Source: Maricaulis sp963976135
Lineage (GTDB): Bacteria > Pseudomonadota > Alphaproteobacteria > Caulobacterales > Maricaulaceae
Direction: 5' to 3'
NCBI RefSeq assembly: GCF_963976135.1
Contig: NZ_CAXBKN010000016.1
Location: forward strand, 1-41,351
Length of the DNA stretch: 41,351 nt
Each line of letters begins with the position of its first letter. The stretch's first letter is position 1. Position numbers and translations under genes: made by a program. The notes beneath the pieces were generated by a model. That model searched no databases, had not been told where the DNA came from, and saw only the letters and a list, made by a program, of their open reading frames with translations. Positions 1-8,711 of the stretch are shown here, in pieces.

Positions 1-2593
1 GCTTCGCCTTCGCGCGCTCCATGAACTCATACTGGCCGGACCAGCTGATCGAATACCCCGGTGGCAGTACCAGTTCGTCGGCCAGGATGCGCTGGGCGTC
101 GGCGACATAGGTGCCGATATCGACATCGGCGATATCGACATAGATCCAGCCGTTCGGTCGCGCATTCTCGCTGCGGATGACGCCGGGTCCGGCGGCAATG
201 GAAATGTCGGCGATACGTCCGAGCGGGATTTGGGCCCCGGTCGGCGTGATCACTGGTAACGATCTGAGCTGTTCCGGCGAACCGCGATAATCGCTCGGAT
301 AGCGAATATTGACCGGGTAGCGTTCCTGGCCCTCGACGCTTTCGGTCACCGTCATGCCGCCGATCGCGGTGCGGATGACATCATGGACATCGGCGACGTT
401 GAGACCGAAGCGTGCGGCCTCCAGCCGATTGAGGTCGATATCAACAAAACGTCCGCCCGTGACTCGCTCGGCATAGACCGAGGCGGTGCCGGGAACGCCT
501 TCGATAATGTCCTCGATCTGTTGGCCGATCTCGGCGATGACGGCCAGGTCAGGCCCGGCGATCTTGATGCCGACCGGTGTCTTGATTCCCGTTGCCAGCA
601 TGTCGATACGGCCGCGGATCGGCATCACCCAGGCATTGGTCAGGCTGGGAATGTCGACCAGAGCATTCAGTTCGGCGCGAATATCGTCCATCGTTATGCC
701 CGGACGCCACTCCTCGCGCGGTCGCAGCTGAATGGTAGTTTCGATCATCGACATCGGTGCCGGATCGGTGGCGGTCTCGGCGCGGCCGGCCTTGCCATAG
801 ACGGTCAACACTTCGGGCACGGTCATGATCAGGCGATTGGTCTGCTGCAGCAGCTCGCCCATCCGGCCCGCCGAGGCAGCCGGGTAGGCACTGGGCATGT
901 AGAGAATGTCGCCCTCGTCCAGATCCGGCATGAACTCGCTGCCCATGCGCGACAACGGCACCGCGGAGCTGGCCAGCACCAGCACGGCCAGACCGATCAT
1001 CGCCCAAGGGTGGCCCAGCACGAGTTTGATGAAGGGCCGGTAGCCGGCGATCAGGATCCGGTTGACCGGATTCTTGTGTTCCGGCGTGATCTTGCCGCGA
1101 ATGAAAATGCCCATCAGCACTGGCACCAGCGTCACCGACAGGCCAGCGGCCGCCGCCATCGCATAGGTCTTGGTGAAGGCGAGCGGGTGAAACAGCCGCC
1201 CCTCCTGCGCTTCCAGGGCGAAGATTGGCACAAAGCTGAAGGTGATGATCAAGAGCGAGAAGAACAGCGACGGCCCAACCTCGGACGCGGCATCGCCGAC
1301 AATGCGCCAGCGGTTCTCGGGCGTCAGCGGTTCGCGCTCGATATGCTTGTGGAGGTTTTCGATCATGACGATGGCCGCATCGACCATCGCACCGACCGCA
1401 ATCGCGATCCCGCCGAGCGACATGATATTGGCGTTCATGCCTTGCGCATTCATGACGACGAAAGCGGCCAAGACACCCAATGGCAGACTGAACACGATCA
1501 CCAGCGAGGAGCGGATGTGAAACAGAAAGATCACGCAAATCAGGGCGACGACAATGAATTCCTCGATCAGTTTCTCGCTCAGCGACTCAACCGCCCGCTC
1601 GATCAGTCCCGCCCGGTTATAGGTGGTGACGATCTCGACGCCGTCAGGCAATGAGCCGCGCAATTCGTCCAGCCGGTGCTCGACCCGTTCAATCGTCGCC
1701 TGCGCGTTCTCCCCGAAACGCATGATAATGACGCCGCCGACCGCCTCGCCCTCGCCATTCAGCTCACCCAGCCCGCGGCGCAATTCCGGCCCGATGCGGA
1801 TCTCCGCGACGTCGGACAACAAGATCGGCGTGCCGGTATCGCTCAATCCGATCGGGATCGCCGCGAGATCGTCAATCCCTTCGATATAGCCCGAGGCGCG
1901 CACCATGTACTCGGCTTCGGCCATCTCGATGACACGCCCGCCGCTTTCCTGATTGCCGCGCTGGATCGCCATGCGCACATGCGACAGCGGGATGCCATAG
2001 GCGCGCAGCCGGTCGGGATCGGCGACCACCTGGTATTGCCGCACCATGCCGCCGATCGTGGCGACTTCCGAGACGCCTTCGATGGTTTGCAGTTCGAATT
2101 TGAGGAACCAGTCCTGGATCGAGCGCAATTGCGCCAGATCGTGCTGTCCGGTCCGGTCGATCAGCGCGTACTGGTAAATCCAGCCGACCCCGGTTGCATC
2201 CGGCCCGAGCGCCGGCGAAGCACTGGCCGGCAGGTTGGGGGCGACCTGGCTGAGATATTCGAGCACCCGGGAGCGGGCCCAGTAGAGATCCGTGCCGTCC
2301 TCGAAGATGATGTAGACATAGCTGTCATTGAAGAAGGAATAGCCGCGCACCGTCACCGCGCCCGGCACGGCCAGCATGGCGGTGGTGAGCGGATAGGTGA
2401 CCTGGTCCTCCACCACTTGCGGCGATTGTCCCGGATAGGTGGTCTTGATGATCACCTGGACGTCAGACAGGTCGGGGATGGCGTCCAGCGGCGTGCGCGA
2501 CAGCGAAAATGTTCCATAGCCCGCCAGCAGCACGGCAAGAATGAGGACGATCACCCGATTGGCGATCGACCAGCGGATGAGCGAGCCGATCAT
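1..2593 (-). CDS. cusA: CusA-type Cu(I)/Ag(I) efflux RND permease (3' end beyond window)
   Basis: This is the inner-membrane proton-driven pump of a tripartite copper/silver exporter. About 864 codons are present and the reading frame runs off the left edge, so the C-terminus (the family is about 1040-1050 aa) is missing. The N-terminus MIGSLIRWSIANRVIVLIL is a typical HME-RND first helix. The TM4 signature reads AIAIGAMVDAAIVMIEN (about 1379-1430), the DAA/MIEN form associated with monovalent-cation (Cu+/Ag+) pumps rather than the DGA/VEN form of Zn/Co pumps. Methionines of the periplasmic cleft are visible in the APMSMIETT and GRIDMLATGIK contexts, where CusA carries its metal-relay Met residues. 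The start ATG overlaps the cusB stop in an ATGA, which indicates translational coupling. Certain as an HME-RND pump; Cu/Ag specificity is inferred from motif and neighbours. Confidence 0.96.
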   Translation of the reverse strand, partial: MIGSLIRWSIANRVIVLILAVLLAGYGTFSLSRTPLDAIPDLSDVQVIIKTTYPGQSPQVVEDQVTYPLTTAMLAVPGAVTVRGYSFFNDSYVYIIFEDGTDLYWARSRVLEYLSQVAPNLPASASPALGPDATGVGWIYQYALIDRTGQHDLAQLRSIQDWFLKFELQTIEGVSEVATIGGMVRQYQVVADPDRLRAYGIPLSHVRMAIQRGNQESGGRVIEMAEAEYMVRASGYIEGIDDLAAIPIGLSDTGTPILLSDVAEIRIGPELRRGLGELNGEGEAVGGVIIMRFGENAQATIERVEHRLDELRGSLPDGVEIVTTYNRAGLIERAVESLSEKLIEEFIVVALICVIFLFHIRSSLVIVFSLPLGVLAAFVVMNAQGMNANIMSLGGIAIAVGAMVDAAIVMIENLHKHIEREPLTPENRWRIVGDAASEVGPSLFFSLLIITFSFVPIFALEAQEGRLFHPLAFTKTYAMAAAAGLSVTLVPVLMGIFIRGKITPEHKNPVNRILIAGYRPFIKLVLGHPWAMIGLAVLVLASSAVPLSRMGSEFMPDLDEGDILYMPSAYPAASAGRMGELLQQTNRLIMTVPEVLTVYGKAGRAETATDPAPMSMIETTIQLRPREEWRPGITMDDIRAELNALVDIPSLTNAWVMPIRGRIDMLATGIKTPVGIKIAGPDLAVIAEIGQQIEDIIEGVPGTASVYAERVTGGRFVDIDLNRLEAARFGLNVADVHDVIRTAIGGMTVTESVEGQERYPVNIRYPSDYRGSPEQLRSLPVITPTGAQIPLGRIADISIAAGPGVIRSENARPNGWIYVDIADVDIGTYVADAQRILADELVLPPGYSISWSGQYEFMERAKAK

Positions 2594-4092
2594 GGCTGGT
2601 CACCTTCAGGCGCGGTCTCGGCAGCGATGGAGCCGACCTGCCAGTTCGCCTCTCCGGCATCCATCAGTTCAAACGCGACATTCATTCCCGGCTCAATGCT
2701 CGACAAGTCGACGCCAGGCATTGCGTTGAACATGGTTGTGCCAGCTGGACGGCCCAGTTCGACAATGGCCCCGTGTTCGATTTCGATCATGCCATGGTCG
2801 CGCATGAGCGAGATGACTGTGCCGCGCGAGACGATGCTCATCGGCATAACGTCGCCCGGCGGTACGGGCTCATGGATAATGACCCCTGGCGGGCTCATTC
2901 TGAGCATCGCGCCCTGGATGCTCGCTTCGGAATCGAGCAGGAACTGGCTGGACACGACGATCCGCTCACCGGCGGCAAGCCCGGACAGAATTTCCACCAT
3001 GCCGCCGGATTCGGCGCCAGTTACGATGCTGGCTGGCCGAAAATGCCCATCGCCCTCGGCCAGAATAACCCGTTCCGATTGCCCGGTGCGGATCACCGCC
3101 TCAAGCGGGATCTGGAGCACATCGGTGCGCGGCTCGGTCTGGATGGCGACATTGAGATACATGTCGGGCCGCAGCGCACCGTCGGCATTGTCGAGCCGAA
3201 TGCGCACCGGCACGGACCGGCTTTGCGGATTGACTGTCGGATAGACATATTCCACTTCCCCAACCCACTCACGGCCGGGCAGTGAGCGTGTTTCCAGCCG
3301 GGCCTGATCGCCGGCGCGAACCCGCTGAGCATCGTCCTCGAACACATCGGCCATCACCCAGACCGTGCCCAGATCGCTGACAGTCATCAGCTGACCTCCG
3401 GGGCGGACGAAGGCGCCGTTACGGATGGAAATGGCGATGACGGTTCCGTCCTGCGGCGCACGAATGGCCACGGTGCGACCAGCACTGCCGCGTCGGCCCA
3501 GCTGGGCGATCTGGTCCGGCTCCATCCCCAAGGAGACCAGGCGCGATCTCGCGGCCTGCAACAGGGCTTCGCGCCCGATCTGTGCGGCCTGGAGGTATTC
3601 GGCCTGGGCCGTGGCGATCGCCGGAGAATAGAGTTCAAGCACCACCTGCCCTCGGGTCACGCGGTCGCCGATGGCGGACACGGGCAGGTTCTCGATCCAG
3701 CCTTCAGCTCGGACATCGACCATTGAGGTCAGACCATCGACCGGTCTGACATATCCGACTGTGGACAGAGTACGGTGGAAGCCCCCCCGAATGACGACAT
3801 CCGTGCGCACCCCGATATTGTTCTCGACAGCGGGGCTGATGCGGATGGCGCCGTCGTCGGACGCTGTGTCATCGCTCTCATAGACCGGGACCAGATCCAT
3901 CCCCATTGGTGATTTGCCCGGACTGTCGCTACGAAACGTTGGGTCCATCGGGGCGGCCCAGTAAAGCACGCGGGGTTCATCGGAGGATGCCACGCGATCT
4001 GCTTCTGGCTTGAGCACGGCCATCAGACCAGCCCCTCCCACGAGACCGACGAGCAGCAGGGCGAGAGCAATGAAAAGGTTACGGGTATTCAT
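2590..4092 (-). CDS. cusB: CusB-type periplasmic adaptor with CusF-like C-terminal domain
   Basis: This is the membrane-fusion protein linking the CusA pump to the outer-membrane channel. The 500-residue product has an N-terminal membrane anchor (about 5-27). A short heavy-metal-binding module follows at about 44-72, with the YWAAPMDP and SPGKSPMGMDLVPVYE pattern common in CusB proteins. The HlyD-like barrel/lipoyl/hairpin core comes next. Residues about 418-488 resemble CusF, the small periplasmic Cu(I) chaperone, fused in frame. In that domain the CusF ligand pattern H...W..M.M appears as HGAIVELGRPAGTTM, so His is kept but the Trp position is Arg and the Met positions are shifted or lost. 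Both ends overlap neighbours by ATGA (cusC stop, cusA start). The adaptor call is firm; copper binding by the C-terminal domain is doubtful. Confidence 0.95.
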   Translation of the reverse strand: MNTRNLFIALALLLVGLVGGAGLMAVLKPEADRVASSDEPRVLYWAAPMDPTFRSDSPGKSPMGMDLVPVYESDDTASDDGAIRISPAVENNIGVRTDVVIRGGFHRTLSTVGYVRPVDGLTSMVDVRAEGWIENLPVSAIGDRVTRGQVVLELYSPAIATAQAEYLQAAQIGREALLQAARSRLVSLGMEPDQIAQLGRRGSAGRTVAIRAPQDGTVIAISIRNGAFVRPGGQLMTVSDLGTVWVMADVFEDDAQRVRAGDQARLETRSLPGREWVGEVEYVYPTVNPQSRSVPVRIRLDNADGALRPDMYLNVAIQTEPRTDVLQIPLEAVIRTGQSERVILAEGDGHFRPASIVTGAESGGMVEILSGLAAGERIVVSSQFLLDSEASIQGAMLRMSPPGVIIHEPVPPGDVMPMSIVSRGTVISLMRDHGMIEIEHGAIVELGRPAGTTMFNAMPGVDLSSIEPGMNVAFELMDAGEANWQVGSIAAETAPEGDQP

Positions 4093-5339
4093 GAGGGATC
4101 TCCGGCGAGAAACATGAGCCGGGCCTGGGCTTTAAGGGCATCGACCTGGGTTCGGTAAAGGGCAAGTTCGGTATCGAGCAGTGCGAGTTCGGCGCGGACC
4201 AGCTCGGCGAAGTCAGCCCGCTCATTGCCATAGGCGAGCAGGACAGCCTGCGCCGTCTCGCGTGAGCGCGGCAGCACATCGGTGCGATAGAGCGCAACGG
4301 TCTGGGTGAATTGCCGGAAACTGGCATGGTTCGCTGCCAATTCGCGGTCCATCTCCAGCAAGGTCGAATCACGGCTGAGCACTTCCGCCTCGCGCAGGCT
4401 ACGGGCCGCCGCGACCCCTGCATCCTGACCGCTATGTCCGAATAGCGGCATCTCGACGCTGACGCCGATGGAGGCCAGATCGGAGCGGCTGTCGCGAAGG
4501 CCATAGCCGGCCTCCAGAGAAAACCCGGGCCGGTAGCGCTGCTGGGCCAGTTCCACACCGCGATCGCGCGCCGAGATGCGGGCGTCCAGGATGGCGATCG
4601 CCGGATGGCGCACCAATTGCGCCCGCATCGCATCGATTTCATCCGGAGCCGGCAAAATCGGCGTTTGCGGCGTCAGGGGCCGTGCCGCGACCTGGTCGCC
4701 AAGATAGCGGGCCAGTGCGGCCCGCGCGACCTCGCGACTGCGCTCGATCTCGACCAGGCGCGTCGTCAATGTTTGAAGTTCAAGATCAATCCGGATCACA
4801 TCGTGACTATTGCGATTCCCCGCGCCAAAGCTGGCCGAGGCGATCTCGCCCAGCTGTCCGACCGCATTGCGATGTTCGATGATCATCGCTGCGGCCCGGT
4901 CCAGATAATATAGTTCCAACCAGGCTTCACGGATGCTCAGACGGATGCGCCGGCTTTCCAACGCCCCCGCCGCACGCGCCGAGCGCGCTTCCCACTCGCG
5001 GATTTCCCGCGAGAGGCGCCGCGAATCGCCACGCGGAAACATCTGGCGAATGGAGACTTGAGTCTGGGTCATGCCCTCACGGTTCAGGTCAAAATCGCTC
5101 AACCGGATATTGGCCAGACCAACCCGGAGCATCGGATCGGGCAGAGCCGCATCGGCGATCCCCTGACTGTCAAGCGCCTCGGCGCGGGTGCGCCAGACCT
5201 CAACGGAGGGTTCTTCGACCTGTCCGGCCAGCAGCACGGCTTCCGGCAGGGACAAGGGATGGTCCTGGGCCTGCGCGAGACCGGCGGTGCCAAATACGAG
5301 CGCCGTTATGGCCGCGCGAGCGAAGGCGGAAGGGAACAT
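4089..5339 (-). CDS. cusC: CusC-like TolC-family outer-membrane efflux protein
   Basis: This is the outer-membrane channel of the CusCBA exporter. The reading frame opens at 5360, but I place the start at the internal ATG at 5339. There an AGGAG lies 6 nt upstream and the product begins directly with a signal peptide (MFPSAFARAAITALVFG, cleavage after AQA). The 416-residue protein shows the two-fold alpha-helical TolC repeat, with EAW-LELYYLDRAAAMI in the first half and the DLASIGVSVEMPLFG turn in the second. No lipobox is evident. The gene ends in an ATGA overlap with cusB. The 236-bp gap before it (5340-5575) may hold a promoter separating it from copAB, but I cannot point to a clear box. 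Confidence 0.92.
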   Translation of the reverse strand: MFPSAFARAAITALVFGTAGLAQAQDHPLSLPEAVLLAGQVEEPSVEVWRTRAEALDSQGIADAALPDPMLRVGLANIRLSDFDLNREGMTQTQVSIRQMFPRGDSRRLSREIREWEARSARAAGALESRRIRLSIREAWLELYYLDRAAAMIIEHRNAVGQLGEIASASFGAGNRNSHDVIRIDLELQTLTTRLVEIERSREVARAALARYLGDQVAARPLTPQTPILPAPDEIDAMRAQLVRHPAIAILDARISARDRGVELAQQRYRPGFSLEAGYGLRDSRSDLASIGVSVEMPLFGHSGQDAGVAAARSLREAEVLSRDSTLLEMDRELAANHASFRQFTQTVALYRTDVLPRSRETAQAVLLAYGNERADFAELVRAELALLDTELALYRTQVDALKAQARLMFLAGDPS

Positions 5340-5575
5340 GTCATACTCCTGATCACTCATCTAACGAGCGCTCTCCTGAACAACGCGAACGGATGCCCGT
5401 GGAGAAATGTTGGGGACTCTTCGCTGCATCACGCGGCGAAATCAGTCCGGTCGATCTGCCGTCAAGGGCGAACCACAGGACCGATCCTCGCCGCGCGCGT
5501 TGTGAAAGCTACTCTGATTGGTTCAATTGTCATGGCGAGCACATTCAAGGCCGTTCTGTTGATTTGAGAAAAGGG

Positions 5576-6349
5576 TCAAAACCAGACCCGCAAGCCTGCA
5601 ACTAGGGCGGTTGTGTCCTGATCGGCGCCAGCCGCTCGGGCATAGTCGGCAGTGTCGCCAAGTTGACGTGTCCACTCCACCCCGACATAGGGCGCAAATT
5701 GCCGCACGATCTCATACCGCAGACGCAAGCCGGCCTGGATGTCGGTGAAGCCGCTTCCGGTATCAAGATCGGGGATCGCATCTGCAGACCAGGATACCGC
5801 CGCTCGCGGCTGCAGTATGAGACGCTGGGTCAGCAAAAGCTCATATTCAACCTCAGCTGCGCCGGTCAGCTCACCTTGATCGGATAGGTAGGTCGCGACA
5901 TCAATTTCGAACCAATAGGGGGCGAGACCTTGTATTCCAAGCACGGCATGGGTGCGCCCATTGCCGGATTCGAAATCATGGGCGAGACCCGTTTGCACAT
6001 CAAAATATGGTGAGATCGCCCGCGACCAAAGAGCTTCCAACCGCGCCTCGTCGAACGCACCGCTGTCGAGGTCGTACGCGGCGTCGCTTTTGATCCACAA
6101 CCGGTTCAGGCGCCCACCATACCAAGCGTTGATGTCCCATGCCAGACTCTGCGTTTCGTCATCGGACCGGTATTCAAACCTGTTCGCCTGGAAGTAGAAC
6201 TGCCGCTGTCCTCCAGTTTCGTGTCGCACCGCTTCAAGCGCTGCATTCATCGCCTCGGGCGGATAGTAGGCATCGGCATAATCCTGGGCGGCAACCGGGG
6301 CGCCAAACGCGATCATGCAGGCCAGCGCGGTCCATGTAGACGTTTTCAT
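5576..6349 (-). CDS. copB: CopB copper resistance outer-membrane protein (short form)
   Basis: This outer-membrane beta-barrel of the CopB/PcoB family usually partners the CopA oxidase in periplasmic copper detoxification. The 257-residue product starts with a signal peptide (cleavage after APVAAQ). It shows the family's core blocks APYWFEIDVATYLSDQG, EVEYELLLTQRLILQPR and the terminal VAGLRVWF ending in Phe, as expected of an outer-membrane barrel. The Met/His-rich N-terminal segment found in many CopB proteins is absent, so this is a barrel-only version; in this locus the Met-rich part sits in CopA. Its ATG shares one base with the copA stop (TAATG), which indicates translational coupling. 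Confidence 0.92.
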   Translation of the reverse strand: MKTSTWTALACMIAFGAPVAAQDYADAYYPPEAMNAALEAVRHETGGQRQFYFQANRFEYRSDDETQSLAWDINAWYGGRLNRLWIKSDAAYDLDSGAFDEARLEALWSRAISPYFDVQTGLAHDFESGNGRTHAVLGIQGLAPYWFEIDVATYLSDQGELTGAAEVEYELLLTQRLILQPRAAVSWSADAIPDLDTGSGFTDIQAGLRLRYEIVRQFAPYVGVEWTRQLGDTADYARAAGADQDTTALVAGLRVWF

Positions 6350-8223
6350 TATTGCGCTCCGTGATGCATGTGACGGTCGGAGCCTGCCGGTGCGCGAACC
6401 GAGACCACCTGAAACATGCCGGCGTGCATGTGATAAAGCAGGTGGCAGTGAAAGGCCCAGTCGCCCAGATGTTCGGGCGTGACGTCTACTGAGAGTTTCT
6501 CTCCGGGCTTGACGTTGATCGTGTGCTTGCGCGGTTTGTGACCGGTTTCGCCATTGACCACATCGAAGAACATGCCATGCAGATGAATGGGGTGAACCAT
6601 CATCGTGTCATTGACCATCGTCAGGCGAAGCCGCTCACCCTGGGTGAACTGGATCGGCTCGACGACTTCGCTGAACCGCCTGCCGTCGAACGACCACATA
6701 TAGCGTTCCATATTGCTGGTCAGATGGACCTCGATCTCGCGGGTCGGGGCGCGCTGATCAGGGTTGGGCTCCAGGCTGCGCAGATCCGTGTAGGCCAGAG
6801 CCCTGTGCGGAACGTCCTCCAAACCGGCGCCCGGTTCATGCAATCGGCTGACCGGTCGCATGGCGACACCGGCAACGCCGGGTCCGCGCGGGTGATCATG
6901 CGCCTGCATGCCGGCGGCTGATCCCTGGACGCCGTGCCCCATCGCTGCATGGTCCATCCCGGCAGGCGGGGCTGGCGGGAGGCTAGCGTCATGAGCCATT
7001 CCCGGCATTGAGCTGTGGTCCATGTCAGGCATCGCGCCGTGATCCATTCCCGGCATCGAGTTGTTGTCCATGCCCGGCATCGCGCCATGATCCATGCCCA
7101 TATCGCGCATTGTCAGGGTTGGTCTCGGGCGCAGCGCCGGAACCGGCGCGACCATGCCCAGGCGCGGCGCCAGAGTGGCCCGAGCGTAGCCGCTCCGGTC
7201 GATCGTTTCACACATCAGCGTGTAGGCTTGGTCGTCCTGCGGGGTGACGATCACGTCGTAAGTTTCGGCGACCCCAATCTGGAACTCGTCGGTCTCGACA
7301 GGCTGGACGTCGAGACCGTCGGCCTGGACGACCGTCATCGGCAGTCCCGGAATCCGGACATTGAAAAACGTCATCGCCGAGGCGTTGATGAAGCGCAACC
7401 GGACACGTTCCCCGGGATTGAACAAGCCGGTCCAGTTATCATTCGGGCCGTGCCCGTTGACCAGATAGTCGAGCGTTGCCGATGTCGCGTCCGAGATATC
7501 GGTCGGGCTCATTCTCATGCCGCCCCACATCAGACGGTCGCGGAGCGCCGACATGAATCCCTCGCGCGACGCATCGCCGAAGAAATCGGGCAGTGTTCTT
7601 TGTTGGAAGTTATAGGTGTCACTTTGCGCCATCAGGCGCTGGAACACCCGATGCGGGCCCTCGAACGTGTAGTCGGACAGCACGATGACGTATTCCCGGT
7701 CATAGGTGACCGGATCACCGCCGCGCGGCTCGATGATAATCGGCCCGTAATGGCCCAGCTGTTCTTGCAGACCCGAATGGGAATGGTACCAGTATGTACC
7801 CGCCTGGCGAACGGGAATGCGGTAGGTGAAGGTCTCACCGGGCTGTATGCCGGGAAAGGTGACGCCCGGCACGCCATCCATCTCATTGGGAAGCAAGATG
7901 CCATGCCAGTGGATCGACGTGTCCGCATCGAGCCCATTGTGGACCCGAAGCGTGATGTCATCGCCTTCGCGCCAGCGCAACAAAGGGGCTGGAAGCTGTC
8001 CATTGACCGTAATCGCTGGGCCGCTCTGCCCGTCAATGCGAACCTGCGATCTGCCAATTTCCAGCAAGAATTCGGTGCCGGAGAGCGGGCGCAGACCGCC
8101 GAGATTGGCGTCGGGTCCGCTCTGCGCCCAGGCGGGCACCAGCGAACTCGCAGCCAGCCCGCTGCCGGTGGCAGCCGTAACCTTTAGGAAGTGACGTCGA
8201 GACAGCAAGGATAGCTCCAACAT
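6349..8223 (-). CDS. copA: CopA/PcoA multicopper oxidase, TAT-exported
   Basis: This periplasmic multicopper oxidase probably oxidises Cu(I) to the less toxic Cu(II) and binds copper. The 624-residue product has a twin-arginine signal (SRRHFLK, residues 8-14, with AWA cleavage near 33). All four copper-ligand segments are present: HWHG (105-108), YHSHS (146-150), HPIHLHG (from 544) and HCHLLYHMH (from 592). Residues about 371-444 form a Met/His-rich insert built of 8-residue repeats of the MDHGAMPG type. The ATG at 8223 has no obvious SD; a TTG at 8208 has GGAG about 6 nt upstream and leaves the TAT signal intact, so the true start may be five codons later. It is the first gene of the block, with copB overlapping its stop. 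Confidence 0.95.
   Translation of the reverse strand: MLELSLLSRRHFLKVTAATGSGLAASSLVPAWAQSGPDANLGGLRPLSGTEFLLEIGRSQVRIDGQSGPAITVNGQLPAPLLRWREGDDITLRVHNGLDADTSIHWHGILLPNEMDGVPGVTFPGIQPGETFTYRIPVRQAGTYWYHSHSGLQEQLGHYGPIIIEPRGGDPVTYDREYVIVLSDYTFEGPHRVFQRLMAQSDTYNFQQRTLPDFFGDASREGFMSALRDRLMWGGMRMSPTDISDATSATLDYLVNGHGPNDNWTGLFNPGERVRLRFINASAMTFFNVRIPGLPMTVVQADGLDVQPVETDEFQIGVAETYDVIVTPQDDQAYTLMCETIDRSGYARATLAPRLGMVAPVPALRPRPTLTMRDMGMDHGAMPGMDNNSMPGMDHGAMPDMDHSSMPGMAHDASLPPAPPAGMDHAAMGHGVQGSAAGMQAHDHPRGPGVAGVAMRPVSRLHEPGAGLEDVPHRALAYTDLRSLEPNPDQRAPTREIEVHLTSNMERYMWSFDGRRFSEVVEPIQFTQGERLRLTMVNDTMMVHPIHLHGMFFDVVNGETGHKPRKHTINVKPGEKLSVDVTPEHLGDWAFHCHLLYHMHAGMFQVVSVRAPAGSDRHMHHGAQ
7000..7095 (-). repeat. 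Tandem 24-bp repeats encoding MDHxxMPG copper-binding units in copA
   Basis: Four consecutive 24-bp units on the minus strand (starting at 7095, 7071, 7047 and 7023) encode MDHGAMPG, MDNNSMPG, MDHGAMPD and MDHSSMPG; a degenerate MAHDASLP follows. The units alternate between two variants, as expected if a 48-bp block was duplicated. Met/His/Asp spacing of this type occurs in copper-binding inserts of CopA/PcoA proteins, so the array probably sets the number of copper ions held. Confidence 0.85.
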
Positions 8224-8658
8224 TCAACAAACAGGTGTGACCGTGCCTGCTACCCGTCGGCTTAGCCAAGGGGGAGACGGACAGCGTGCCAGGCAACAGG
8301 CGCGGTCATGAACGAATACGTCTGTACCTGGCCCTACCCCTCACTCTGAATGCAGGAAATCTCGAAAGCTCTCCCTGACGCGGGAGGAAAGGCGAATTCT
8401 GACCGGAGTTTGAAGTGACAAATTTTCCTGTGATCAGCCATTTGCCGTTTTCATCACCTTCTTTCACATGTGTCTAAACCTCAATGGTCGTCAGCGAATA
8501 AGTCCCGATGGGGCGATTTCCAATCAGTTCTGCCTCGTGATCGTGGGTGCGCGGAGAATTGTGCGGCTTGCTATCGCACGGACCTTATCACCGGGGCTTT
8601 GCGGAACGTGGCGATCAAATGACCGGTTTTTCCGTTCAGGGCTTGCGTCCGGTTTCGC
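8224..8658. other. Divergent intergenic region between copA and tetR
   Basis: About 435 bp separate the copper block (leftward) from the tetR-exporter operon (rightward) before the palindrome at 8659. It must hold the copA promoter. I looked for CueR-type or cop-box dyads and did not find a convincing one. A TTGTCA (minus strand, 8415-8420) followed by an AT-rich hexamer is only a weak -35 candidate. I see no supported gene here. Confidence 0.5.
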
Positions 8659-8702
8659 CTCCCATTAGTACTGACTGACATGTCAGTCAGTACTAATGGG
8701 AG
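8659..8702. promoter_or_regulatory. Perfect 44-bp palindrome, probable TetR operator covering the tetR SD
   Basis: The sequence is a perfect inverted repeat with its centre between 8680 and 8681. Its core ACTGACTGACATGTCAGTCA is typical of operators bound by TetR/AcrR repressors, and the arms extend 22 bp on each side. The right arm ends in GGGAG (8698-8702), which is the apparent Shine-Dalgarno sequence of the GTG-started tetR gene at 8712. The element could therefore act at two levels: repressor binding on DNA, and a long RNA hairpin that sequesters the SD if transcription starts upstream. Symmetry and position are read directly; the binding partner is inferred from adjacency. Confidence 0.85.
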
Positions 8703-8711
8703 ATTGGTATC

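Noticed and set aside
383..1654. Long plus-strand open frame (423 codons)
   Set aside because: It is antisense to cusA. Its product is rich in His/Arg/Asp/Gln without motifs, while the opposite strand reads as a well-conserved RND pump.
1676..3244. Long plus-strand open frame (522 codons)
   Set aside because: It spans the cusA-cusB junction on the opposite strand and has low-complexity composition; a shadow of real genes.
7015..8187. Plus-strand open frame of 390 codons opposite copA
   Set aside because: Arg/His-rich shadow caused by GC-rich codons; copA on the other strand has all copper motifs.
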